In this document: one piece after another, positions 1 through 7,042 of the stretch
How the letters are laid out: every line of letters begins with the position of its first letter
Numbering within the stretch: position 1 is the stretch's first letter
DNA from: an uncultured Eubacteriales bacterium
Lineage (GTDB): Bacteria; Bacillota; Clostridia; Christensenellales; CAG-138
NCBI GenBank assembly: GCA_900543475.1
Contig: UQRU01000034.1
Coordinates: forward strand, 1 to 19,003
Length of the DNA stretch: 19,003 nucleotides
Direction of reading: 5' to 3'
Notes under the pieces: generated by a model
The model's database searches: none
Seen by the model: the letters and a program-made list of their open reading frames with translations, nothing else
Told to the model about the DNA's origin: nothing
Made by a program: the position numbers and the translations under genes

Positions 1-96
1 CAAGGGAGCGCCAGGAAGGCCCCACGGGCCGACGCAGCGCGACCTTTGCGAACTGCATTGCGTCCCCCGAACCCCCGGGGGTTTTTCGACAGGCTG
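1..96. other. Unassigned left-edge sequence
   Basis: This GC-rich stretch precedes a rightward terminator, so it may be the 3' end or 3' UTR of a plus-strand gene that starts outside the window. All three forward frames were read. Frame 1 stays open to a TAA inside the terminator stem (106-108) but gives an arginine/proline-rich peptide that I do not recognise. Frame 2 ends near 94-96, and frame 3 runs through the terminator. No coding assignment is made. Confidence 0.3.
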
Positions 97-134
97 AAGC
101 CCAGATAATATCTGGGCTTTTCTTTTGTTTTTTT
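97..134 (+). terminator. Strong intrinsic terminator, rightward
   Basis: The arms AAGCCCAGAT (97-106) and ATCTGGGCTT (110-119) form a perfect 10-bp stem with a 3-nt loop. A long T-rich run follows (120-134, interrupted only by one C and one G). It reads on the plus strand, so it terminates a transcript entering from the left of the window. Confidence 0.85.
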
Positions 135-200
135 GGCGCGCTCCCTCAGGGCCGCTTTTTTTATTCCCTTTTTCTGTAGGGCTGCCTATTCATTCCCAAA

Positions 201-344
201 CGCCTGGTGGCGCCCCAGCCTCCCGGCGGGGGGCGGCGGTTTCGGCCCGCCTCCGGCGGGCCGAAACCAAGACCCAGGCGGCCAATGCCGCCTGGGTCAA
301 GGAAGGGCTTTGCCCTTCCGCCGCCCCCCCCGCCAAAAGGCTGG
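201..344. repeat. GC-rich multi-hairpin element
   Basis: Several inverted repeats are packed side by side. CGCC/GGCG lies at 201-212. A perfect 14-bp stem has arms at 238-251 and 255-268 with a 3-nt loop. A perfect 12-bp stem has arms at 271-282 and 287-298 (loop CAAT). A perfect 8-bp stem has arms at 301-308 and 312-319. The last three are enclosed by a longer imperfect pairing: CCAGCC (215-220) with GGCTGG (339-344), and the G-rich run 225-239 with the C-rich run 318-334. The fold is a multibranch junction whichever strand is read. It could be a dispersed palindromic repeat, a structured RNA, or the 3' end of the minus-strand operon transcript. It has no clear U-tract, so it is not called a terminator. 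Confidence 0.6.
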
Positions 345-417
345 CAAGGACAGATAAAGGTTTCCTTGGATAACCCTGGGCATATGGCGGCAATCCCGCC
401 GCCTTTGGTTCCCATAC

Positions 418-443
418 AATGCCATTGGCTTTTGCCAGGCATT
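418..443 (-). other. Hairpin just after the exporter stop codon
   Basis: AATGCC (418-423) pairs with GGCATT (438-443), and TGGC (426-429) pairs with GCCA (434-437). This gives a 10-bp stem with a 2-nt bulge and a 4-nt loop, starting 3 bases after the stop of the last gene of the minus-strand block. No U-tract follows on the minus strand. It may mark or protect the 3' end of the operon mRNA, but it is weak as an intrinsic terminator. Confidence 0.3.
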
Positions 444-445
444 GG

Positions 446-1222
446 CTAAAAGCAGCCCGCCAGGTTATATATGCTGATGCCGGTGATGGCGATCAACAGG
501 CAAAGGAACAGCTTATCCACGCCTGCGTTGTCCATACGGCGGCTCAAGCTGGAACCGATCAGGCCGCCGGTGATCCCGCCAATCGCCATGCAGATCAGCA
601 TAGGCCAGGCAAAATCCGGCACGTTGCCCCTTAAAAGGGTCATCAACAAGCTGGCCGCCTGGGAATACAGGATGATATACAGGGAATTCAGCGCCGCTGT
701 TTTGGTATCCATGGAGAAGAAATAATACAGCACCGCTAAATTGATGGGGCCCCCGCCGATGCCTAGGAAGGAGGAAAGCAGGCCCAATCCTAGGCCAATG
801 CCCACGCAGGCAACGGGATGACGTACATCCTTCGTGACGATCCGCTTGCGCAGGCGGGTATAGGCCAGGACTCCCAGGGTCAAAAGGATCATCAGGACCT
901 GCTGGGCAATGCGCACGGCGTTGCCGCCGGACTGGAGGACGATCTCAAAGACTTGTTTGCCTAGGATGCCGCCCACCGCCGCGCCCAGCGCCAAGGGGGT
1001 ACCCCGCCTTTTTTCCACCTGGATCTCGCCGCCGCGGCTGCGCACCATGCTGGTAAAGGACATGGCCAGGACCGTACAGCCGGAAAGGAAGCTGATGGTG
1101 GCGACCGGCAGGCCGGAAGTGGCGTCCATCACCGGCTTGATGATGACGCCGCCCCCTACCCCGCTGATGCCTCCCGCCGTTGTGGCGATCAGGCAGATAA
1201 GAAAGCTAAACAGAATATCCAC
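446..1222 (-). CDS. TauE/SafE-family anion exporter
   Basis: This 258-aa, very hydrophobic membrane protein has two related halves. Each half carries the glycine-rich signature of the TauE/SafE/YfcA family: GISGVGGGVIIKP near residue 18 and SFLGIGGGPINL near residue 150. A charged cytoplasmic loop (about residues 60-75) lies in the first half. Known members export sulfite, sulfoacetate or other small organosulfonates, and the family is widespread in sulfonate degradation clusters. The start is GTG, 4 bases after the phosphofructokinase stop, with no clear ribosome binding site, which suggests translational coupling. It is the last gene of the block that begins with a sulfonate-type ABC importer, so it probably removes an end product. 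The exported compound cannot be read from the sequence. Confidence 0.85.
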   Translation of the reverse strand: MDILFSFLICLIATTAGGISGVGGGVIIKPVMDATSGLPVATISFLSGCTVLAMSFTSMVRSRGGEIQVEKRRGTPLALGAAVGGILGKQVFEIVLQSGGNAVRIAQQVLMILLTLGVLAYTRLRKRIVTKDVRHPVACVGIGLGLGLLSSFLGIGGGPINLAVLYYFFSMDTKTAALNSLYIILYSQAASLLMTLLRGNVPDFAWPMLICMAIGGITGGLIGSSLSRRMDNAGVDKLFLCLLIAITGISIYNLAGCF

Positions 1223-1226
1223 GGCT

Positions 1227-2393
1227 TTAACGAATGGCGGCGAAACGGGTGTCGCATTCCCCCAACAAGGGCAGGCAATAGTCGATAAAGGCTTTGTCTA
1301 TGCTGCATCCATCCTGGCCGATCCAACCCAACGGGAATTTTTTCTCCGCATTAGCCACGTCCTCCAAGGGGATTAGACAGGTCTTGCAGGTATACGCGGG
1401 GGTGCGGTCCGCCTGGAAGCCCACCATAAAGCCGGTCTTGCCTTCCACCGCGCTGCGTACGGCTACCGCGCCGGCCTCCTCCGCTTCCCGCTGATCCACC
1501 GGGGACATAAGGGCCACGCTGACCCGTCCCAGCAGGCCGGGCTTTTCCGAGCGGGCCTTCAGGCCGGTCTCCGCCATAATCATGTCGCACAGGGTTTGGG
1601 CAGCGCCGCCCGGCACCTTGTGGCCAAAGCCGTCCACCACGCCGGAATCCGCCACAGGGGAGCCGTCCGCATAATGGATCCCCTCGGAGATGGTCACCAG
1701 CAGGCCCTTTCCCTTGGCGAATTTTTCCTGGACCGCCCCCAGGAAGGCCGCCTTATCGAAGGCTACCTCTGGCAGATACACCAGATGTTCGCAGGGCATC
1801 TTATCCGCAAACAGGGCGGATGCCGCCGTGATCCAGCCGGCATTGCGGCCCATCAGCTCCATCACAACCACATGGATGGGCAATGCGGAGGCGTCCTGGG
1901 CGATTTCCAAAGCGGATACAGCCGCATATTTGGCCGCGCTTCCAAAACCAGGACAATGGTCCGTCACCGCCAGGTCGTTGTCGATGGTTTTGGGGATTCC
2001 GATCACCCGCAGTTCATAGCCGGTTTGGGTGGCCAATTGATAGATCTTATTGCAGGTGTCCATGGAATCGTTGCCGCCGTTATAGAAGAAATAACGGATG
2101 TTGAACCGCTTGAAGCATTCCAATACCGCCGGATAGTCCGCATCCGTCAGCTTGCGGCGGCAGGAGCCCAGGGCGGAGGCAGGGGTCTTGGCCAGCAGGG
2201 CCAGGTTTTCCCGGTCCACCTGACCAAGATCCAGCAGATCCCCCGCCAGGATGCCTTCCGCGCCAAAGCGCGCGCCATAGATGGTTTCGATTTCCGGATG
2301 GAGTTTTGCCTCCCGCACAGCCCCCAGCAGGGAGCTGTTGATCACCGGGGTAGGGCCGCCGCCATGGGCAATAAGCATGTTTCCTTTCAGCAT
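1227..2393 (-). CDS. PPi-dependent 6-phosphofructokinase-type enzyme
   Basis: This 388-aa protein phosphorylates the C1 hydroxyl of fructose 6-phosphate or a close analogue. The motifs are HGGGPTPVINSS (10-21), GGNDS (106-110), PKTIDND (134-140) and MGRNAGW (181-187). The Lys in PKTIDND, in place of the Gly of ATP enzymes, and the GGNDS loop indicate pyrophosphate as phosphoryl donor. The C-terminus (PLEDVANAEKKFPLGWI) matches the TP0108-like subgroup common in Clostridia. Arginines aligning by eye with E. coli R243 and R252 are present. The start is set at ATG 2393, preceded by AAAAGGAG with 7-nt spacing, rather than the longer reading from 2441, which would overlap the upstream gene and lacks such a site. 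In the operon it would follow the NagB-like isomerase and precede the aldolase. Confidence 0.9.
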   Translation of the reverse strand: MLKGNMLIAHGGGPTPVINSSLLGAVREAKLHPEIETIYGARFGAEGILAGDLLDLGQVDRENLALLAKTPASALGSCRRKLTDADYPAVLECFKRFNIRYFFYNGGNDSMDTCNKIYQLATQTGYELRVIGIPKTIDNDLAVTDHCPGFGSAAKYAAVSALEIAQDASALPIHVVVMELMGRNAGWITAASALFADKMPCEHLVYLPEVAFDKAAFLGAVQEKFAKGKGLLVTISEGIHYADGSPVADSGVVDGFGHKVPGGAAQTLCDMIMAETGLKARSEKPGLLGRVSVALMSPVDQREAEEAGAVAVRSAVEGKTGFMVGFQADRTPAYTCKTCLIPLEDVANAEKKFPLGWIGQDGCSIDKAFIDYCLPLLGECDTRFAAIR

Positions 2394-2407
2394 GATGTGT
2401 CTCCTTT

Positions 2408-3868
2408 TTATACGCCTTGCCGGCCCTCTTCCTTCATGCACAGATGCACCGCCCCCAGCTTAAAGGTCTGGGGCAGGGCCAAAATATTGGGGTTGGGCCC
2501 TGTAAACTTCCGCTTGGCATCCTCGATGGCCTCCTCAAAGGTGGCACGGGTTTTAAGGCCCATGCCCCGGGCGATGCCGGGCTCCTGGGCGCCCACGATG
2601 TAGATGGCCGCGGTGTTCATCTCCGCAATGTGTCCGCAGCTCATCATGGAGAAGCCATGGAAGGGATGGAAGGCATTGCAGAAGCGGTACTTGCGGATAT
2701 ACTCCTGGTTGGTGGCATAATACTCCCCATAGCGGTTCATATCCGGCAAAATGTTCATATAATCGTGCTGGAACAGCTCATACAGCTCCCGCAGGTAGGG
2801 CCAGCGCTCATCGTGGAAGTAGCCGTTGCAGATGGAGGAGCAGATGATCACGCAATTGTCCTTCATGACCCGCTTGTGGCGGATCACCTGGGCGGAAAGG
2901 GCCTGCATCATCTGAATGGGGTTGGTGCCCATGCCGTCCCCATAATGGAAGGCCTGGGGCATACCGAAGAGCATGATATCATACTTCTTCTCCGCCCAGG
3001 GCACATAGGTGCGGATATCGGCGATCTTCCAGCTTTCAGGCTGCATCACCTTGGCATAGCCGGAATACAGGGCGATCTGGCGGGAATAGGTATCCAGCAC
3101 CGCGTCGCAGCAGAAGAAGGGATGGCCCATCTTCTCCTCCATGTGCATACCGATCTCGTCGAACTTGGTGCGCATGAGGGAATGGCCGGAAACCGGGGTG
3201 AAATCCGGCCGGTGCATCACGTCCGGCACATGATGGCTGGCGATGGACCGCCAGTGGGTAATGCCGGTGGCGCAATGCTTATAGCCGCCGGAATAGCCCC
3301 CATAGGGATTCCCTTGGGTGTGGCCGATGAGGATGGGGATGTCGCAATCGAACACATATTTGTTCATCAGCACCGGATCCCCCCGGCCGGTGACCCCCAG
3401 ATCCACCATATGGTCATAGTCCTCGCTGTCGTGGCTGGTGATCTGATGGGTATAGTAAAACTCGTTGAACAGCTCCATGCCCAGGATCTGCTGCATTTCC
3501 GAGATGGTGGCCCGGGGATGCAAGCCGTTGGAGAACATGAACAATACGTCCTTCTTCTCCACCCCGCCCGCGTATAGCTCCTCCAGGCAGGCCCGGATGG
3601 CCACCTTTCGGTGGGCGGTGGGCTGGCAGCCGCCCTTTACGATATCCGGGATGATAAACACCACCGTCTTCCCCGGGGCGGCCAGCTCCCGAAGGGGCGG
3701 CATACCCATGGGGTTGCGGATGCTCTCCAGGGTTGCGGCATACAGGCTATCCCAATCCTGGGGCAGGCAAGGGGGGTCCGCCACAGTGGTGCCGGGGATA
3801 AACACGTCCGTATTGTCCGGCACCTGGGCCTGCATAAGGCCATGGCCATATTCAAATTCCAGTTTCAT
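2408..3868 (-). CDS. LarA-family (nickel-pincer) 2-hydroxyacid racemase/epimerase homologue
   Basis: This 486-aa protein has the DUF2088/LarA architecture. L. plantarum LarA uses His108, His174, Lys184 and His200 with a nickel-pincer nucleotide on the Lys. By eye the equivalents here are His117 (GLHPRAT), His183 (IGHTQGN), Lys197 (GYSGGYK) and His213. The 108-174 and 184-200 spacings are preserved exactly (66 and 16), while the 174-184 segment is 4 residues longer. The position of LarA Arg75 (D-x-T-R) reads D-I-V-K (Lys78). Known homologues racemise or epimerise varied 2-hydroxyacids, so the substrate is open; a hydroxyacid such as sulfolactate would fit the context. The cofactor-making genes larB, larC and larE are not in the window. 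The start has an AAGGAGGA site 5 bases upstream, and the upstream stop lies 10 bases away. Confidence 0.8.
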   Translation of the reverse strand: MKLEFEYGHGLMQAQVPDNTDVFIPGTTVADPPCLPQDWDSLYAATLESIRNPMGMPPLRELAAPGKTVVFIIPDIVKGGCQPTAHRKVAIRACLEELYAGGVEKKDVLFMFSNGLHPRATISEMQQILGMELFNEFYYTHQITSHDSEDYDHMVDLGVTGRGDPVLMNKYVFDCDIPILIGHTQGNPYGGYSGGYKHCATGITHWRSIASHHVPDVMHRPDFTPVSGHSLMRTKFDEIGMHMEEKMGHPFFCCDAVLDTYSRQIALYSGYAKVMQPESWKIADIRTYVPWAEKKYDIMLFGMPQAFHYGDGMGTNPIQMMQALSAQVIRHKRVMKDNCVIICSSICNGYFHDERWPYLRELYELFQHDYMNILPDMNRYGEYYATNQEYIRKYRFCNAFHPFHGFSMMSCGHIAEMNTAAIYIVGAQEPGIARGMGLKTRATFEEAIEDAKRKFTGPNPNILALPQTFKLGAVHLCMKEEGRQGV

Positions 3869-3878
3869 GGGCTCCTCC

Positions 3879-4715
3879 TTATTTTCCCAGATAAATTTTT
3901 ATGATCTCCAGGTATTCCGCCGGATAGAATCCGATCTCCCCCTGGAACCGGGTGAGGGCGATAAGGCCGCCGTCGATCTCCGCAATGGAGGCAAGCATCT
4001 TGGCGTTGTCCTGCTTCAAGCCGCCCCCGTATACCACATCCAACCCGCCGGTAACCTCTTTCACAAACCGGGCGATCTTGGTAATATAGGGCTGATCCGC
4101 CGGGGTCTTGCCCGGGCCGATGGACCAGATGGGTTCATAGGCGATCACCACCTTGCTAGTGTCCACCCCTTCTAGGCCGATCCTGAGCTGTTCCCCCAGC
4201 ACCGCCTGCCAGGCCGCCTGCTCCTCGCTCTTTTCTCCGATGCAATACAGTACCGTTAGCCCTTGGGCGATGGCCTGACGGATCTCCTGGTTCAGCAGCC
4301 GGTTTACTGCAGCCGTATCCGTGACCCCCGCCTCCGCCAGCACCCCCATTTTATCGTTGCGCTCCTCGCAGTGGCCGATGATGGTGGAGGTGCAGCCCAT
4401 GGCCTTGGCGATGGAGGCGGGACGGTTGGTGGTAAAGGCGCCGAAGTTGCCTCCCACGGCGGTGTTCATCCGGTATACGCTCTGGCAACCCACCTGCACC
4501 CGGCTATCCGCTTCCAGGGCGCCGACCGCTCCCAGGATATGGGCCTCGGGAAAATACTGCACGAACTCCACCTGGCTGGGGTCGTAGGCGGAAAGGGGGC
4601 CCTGGGTGTTTTCCACGATATACCTGCCCCAATCCGCCACCGGGGCGATCCGGTTCACGCCCCCGAATTCCGGGGGCACGTCGAACCGCTTAAGATTCAA
4701 ATACAGATGCTTCAT
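3879..4715 (-). CDS. Divergent triose-phosphate-isomerase-family enzyme
   Basis: This 278-aa TIM-barrel isomerase is longer than the usual ~250 aa. The catalytic set is present: Asn7/Lys9 (LNLK), His115 (IIGHCEERN) and Glu194 (AYEPIW). Around it the motifs depart from housekeeping TpiA: IGHCEER instead of IGHSERR, loop 6 reads SIGPGKT instead of AIGTGK, and the phosphate-site strand reads GGGLKQDN instead of GGSV. NFGAFTT replaces the usual GAFTGE. Such features occur in TIM paralogues used in sugar or polyol catabolism, for example the tetrulose-phosphate isomerases. It may act on glyceraldehyde 3-phosphate/DHAP or on another C3-C4 aldose/ketose. The last codons of the upstream aldolase (AAGGAG, then TAA) form its ribosome binding site, so the two are translationally coupled. 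Confidence 0.8.
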   Translation of the reverse strand: MKHLYLNLKRFDVPPEFGGVNRIAPVADWGRYIVENTQGPLSAYDPSQVEFVQYFPEAHILGAVGALEADSRVQVGCQSVYRMNTAVGGNFGAFTTNRPASIAKAMGCTSTIIGHCEERNDKMGVLAEAGVTDTAAVNRLLNQEIRQAIAQGLTVLYCIGEKSEEQAAWQAVLGEQLRIGLEGVDTSKVVIAYEPIWSIGPGKTPADQPYITKIARFVKEVTGGLDVVYGGGLKQDNAKMLASIAEIDGGLIALTRFQGEIGFYPAEYLEIIKIYLGK

Positions 4716-4718
4716 GGC

Positions 4719-5867
4719 TTACTCCTTATAGAACCCCTGCATATCCTCCAGGGTCTTCATCTCCACCAGGGGCGCCCGGCCATAGGAGCCGAACTGGACG
4801 ATCAGGGAGCCCACCGCTTCCTTAACGCCGGCTTCCACCCGTTCCATCAGCAGGGCCACGTCCCCGTCCGGCACGTTGCCGGTGAGCACGGTATCCATGA
4901 TGGGCGGGAAGAACACCCGGGGATCAAAGGCGCTACGCTTCTCCTCCAGCAGGTTGTACACCCCGCCAATGGAGGGGCTCTTTTGCAGCGCAGGCTGGTT
5001 TTTGAACAGCTCCTTCATATTCCGGGTCACCGCCAGGCGGATGTCCGTATCCACGTTGATCTTGCGGATGCCGCAGGGGATGGCCGCAGTAAGCTGATCG
5101 ATGGGGATGCCGTAGGCATTCTGGATGTCGCCCCCCAGGTCGTTGATCTCCTTTACGATATACTGGGGCACCGTGGAGGAGCCGTGGGATACAAGGGCGC
5201 AGAAGATGCCCAGCCGGTTGATGCACTCCTTGATGGCGATGGGGATCTCCCGGCGCAGCTTGGCGCCCTTCCCCTTGTTGGCCCCATGCATGGTGCCATA
5301 GGAAATGGCCAGGGCGTCCACCCCGGTGGCCTGGATGAAGCGCACCGCATCCAAGGGATTGGTGTAGGTGGAATTTTCCGCGAACACGTGATCCTCCTGG
5401 CCGCCCAGTACGCCCAGCTCGCCCTCTACGCTGACGCCTCTGGGATGGGCGTATTTCACCACTTCCCGGGTCAGCTCGATGTTCTGCTCCAAAGGCAGGG
5501 AGGACCCGTCGATCATAACCGAGGTATATCCGCCCTCGATGGCGGCTACACAGCTGTCGAAATCCTTGCCGTGATCCAGGTGGAGCACCACCGGGATGGG
5601 GGAATGTTCCCCATATTTGCGCACCGCGTTGGCGATGTTCCGGGCGCCCCGTTTTTTATCCTCCAGGGTACCGTTGGCAAAATCTACCCGGCCGCCCATA
5701 AAGGCGTTGGCCAGATCCGCCCCCTGCAGGATGGCGGGGGAACGGAAGGTCTCATGCATTTCAATGACCGCTTTGGCCTGGGCCACGGCATTGACGTTGA
5801 ACGCCCCCTGGGCGTAACCATATTGTTCAGCTGCCTCCATCAGAGGCCGAAGGGGTACGAGCGGCAT
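4719..5867 (-). CDS. Class II (zinc) ketose-1-phosphate / fructose-bisphosphate aldolase
   Basis: This 382-aa aldolase would cleave a ketose 1-phosphate or 1,6-bisphosphate to DHAP and an aldehyde. The visible class II motifs are LDHG (catalytic Asp98, zinc His99), VEGELG (148-151), YGTMHG (zinc His194), VSHGSS (zinc His228) and NVDTD (271-275, DHAP contact). It is longer than KbaY/GatY-type enzymes (~285 aa) and has a C-terminal extension of roughly 60 residues after DPRVFF. ATG 5867 follows AGGAGG by 9 bases and lies 2 bases after the last base of the nagA-like stop codon. The gene sits in the logical place between the kinase and the TIM-like isomerase. Fructose 1,6-bisphosphate is the default substrate; a 6-sulfo analogue is possible. 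Confidence 0.88.
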   Translation of the reverse strand: MPLVPLRPLMEAAEQYGYAQGAFNVNAVAQAKAVIEMHETFRSPAILQGADLANAFMGGRVDFANGTLEDKKRGARNIANAVRKYGEHSPIPVVLHLDHGKDFDSCVAAIEGGYTSVMIDGSSLPLEQNIELTREVVKYAHPRGVSVEGELGVLGGQEDHVFAENSTYTNPLDAVRFIQATGVDALAISYGTMHGANKGKGAKLRREIPIAIKECINRLGIFCALVSHGSSTVPQYIVKEINDLGGDIQNAYGIPIDQLTAAIPCGIRKINVDTDIRLAVTRNMKELFKNQPALQKSPSIGGVYNLLEEKRSAFDPRVFFPPIMDTVLTGNVPDGDVALLMERVEAGVKEAVGSLIVQFGSYGRAPLVEMKTLEDMQGFYKE

Positions 5868-5868
5868 A

Positions 5869-7041
5869 TTAGTTTTCCTCCTGTTTTTCTTTCCCGGCGT
5901 AAACCCGTACGCCGGCTATGTAGGTTTCCATAACGTCCAATGCATCGTTGAGCACCACCAGGTCCCCGTCTTTGCCCGGGGCGATGGACCCTTTCGCATG
6001 ATCCATCCCTATGACCTTGGCAGGCTGTAGGGTCAAAAGTGGGAGAATCCGCTCCACCGGCTGGCCGGTAAAGCGCACCAAATTCTTTAGCGCTTGGTCC
6101 ATGGTGAGGGTCGATCCGGCCCGCACGCCGGTATCCGCCAGCTTGGCGTCCCCATCCACCACCACCACGTCGTTGACGCCCAGCTTATAGTGTCCATCCG
6201 GCAGGCCGGCCGCCTGGATGGAGTCCGTAATGGCCACCACCCGGTCATAGCCCTTGCAGGCCAGCAGCATCCGTACGCTGCCTGGATGTAGGTGCCGGCC
6301 ATCGCAAATGGCCTCGCAATACACGTCCCGTTCCAATACCGCCCCCATGATGCCGGGCCGGTGCTGATGAAACAGCCCCATGGCGTTAAAGGTATGGGTA
6401 CAGGCCCGCGCCCCCGCATCGATGGCGGCGCAGGCGGTTTCGTAATCCGCCCCGGAATGGCCGATGGCAATGGCCACCTGATTCCGCAGGGCGGCGATCA
6501 TATCCACCACCCCCTCCACCTCCGGGGATACGGTCATATACCGGATGGCGCCCTGGGCGGCTTGCTGGTATTTGTAAAACAAGGCCGGGTCGCCGGTTCG
6601 TAGCAAATGTTCCGGCATGGCGCCTTTATACTGGGTGGAAAGGAAGGGTCCTTCCAGATGGATGCCCAGCAGCCGGGCGCCTCCCGCCGGATCGGCCATG
6701 GCCGCCCGGGCTTGGGCGATGCTTTGCAGGGTTTGCGTCTCGGTATCCGTAAGGATACTGCACAGCCAACCGGTAACCCCGTGGGCGGCAAAAAACCGTC
6801 CGATCCGGCAAAAGCCCGCCTTGTCCGCCCCGTTCACGTCCACCCCATCGCCCCCATGGGTATGGATATCCATAAACCCAGGGATCAACAGCTTGCCGTC
6901 CAGGTCCACCTGTTGGGCATCAGAGACCGCTAGGGTGCCGAAGGACTGGATCTTCCCATCCTGCACCAGCAGGTCCCCTTGCTGGAAGCGGCCGTCCCAA
7001 TATACCCGGCCGTTTTTGAATAGCGTAGCGTTCATGGGCAT
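5869..7041 (-). CDS. NagA-like N-acetylglucosamine-6-phosphate deacetylase
   Basis: This 390-aa amidohydrolase would remove the N-acetyl group from an amino sugar. Metal and catalytic motifs are intact: HTHGG (His60, His62), HLEGPF (Glu130), GHS (His195), THTFNAM (His216), DGRHLHP (His250) and TDSIQAAG (Asp273). The metal pattern is that of the Gram-positive two-metal type. The loop NAMGLFHQHRPG (219-230) has His at position 227, where E. coli NagA has Arg227, a phosphate-binding residue; Arg is shifted to 228. This may mean altered recognition of the C6 group. Two possible ATGs lie at 7041 and 7035 with no strong ribosome binding site, directly after the upstream stop, so coupled translation is likely. 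By homology alone it is a good NagA, and its true substrate is uncertain. Confidence 0.85.
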   Translation of the reverse strand: MPMNATLFKNGRVYWDGRFQQGDLLVQDGKIQSFGTLAVSDAQQVDLDGKLLIPGFMDIHTHGGDGVDVNGADKAGFCRIGRFFAAHGVTGWLCSILTDTETQTLQSIAQARAAMADPAGGARLLGIHLEGPFLSTQYKGAMPEHLLRTGDPALFYKYQQAAQGAIRYMTVSPEVEGVVDMIAALRNQVAIAIGHSGADYETACAAIDAGARACTHTFNAMGLFHQHRPGIMGAVLERDVYCEAICDGRHLHPGSVRMLLACKGYDRVVAITDSIQAAGLPDGHYKLGVNDVVVVDGDAKLADTGVRAGSTLTMDQALKNLVRFTGQPVERILPLLTLQPAKVIGMDHAKGSIAPGKDGDLVVLNDALDVMETYIAGVRVYAGKEKQEEN

Positions 7042-7042
7042 A

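Noticed and set aside
238..319. tRNA or CRISPR reading of the repeated stems near the left edge
   Set aside because: Arm lengths and loops do not fit a tRNA (no anticodon or T-arm consensus), and the stems differ in sequence, so there is no repeat-spacer pattern.
1227..2393. Missing residue aligning with E. coli PFK Arg162 as evidence for a non-phosphate substrate
   Set aside because: The TP0108-like PPi-PFK subgroup seems to lack this Arg in general, so it says nothing specific about the substrate.
2417..3577. Plus-strand open frame of 386 codons opposite the LarA-like gene
   Set aside because: It is an antisense shadow; the LarA catalytic residues and ribosome binding site support the minus-strand gene.
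4263..5933. Long plus-strand open frame (556 codons) opposite the TIM and aldolase genes
   Set aside because: It is the antisense shadow of two well-supported minus-strand genes; its translation is His/Gly-rich and matches no family.
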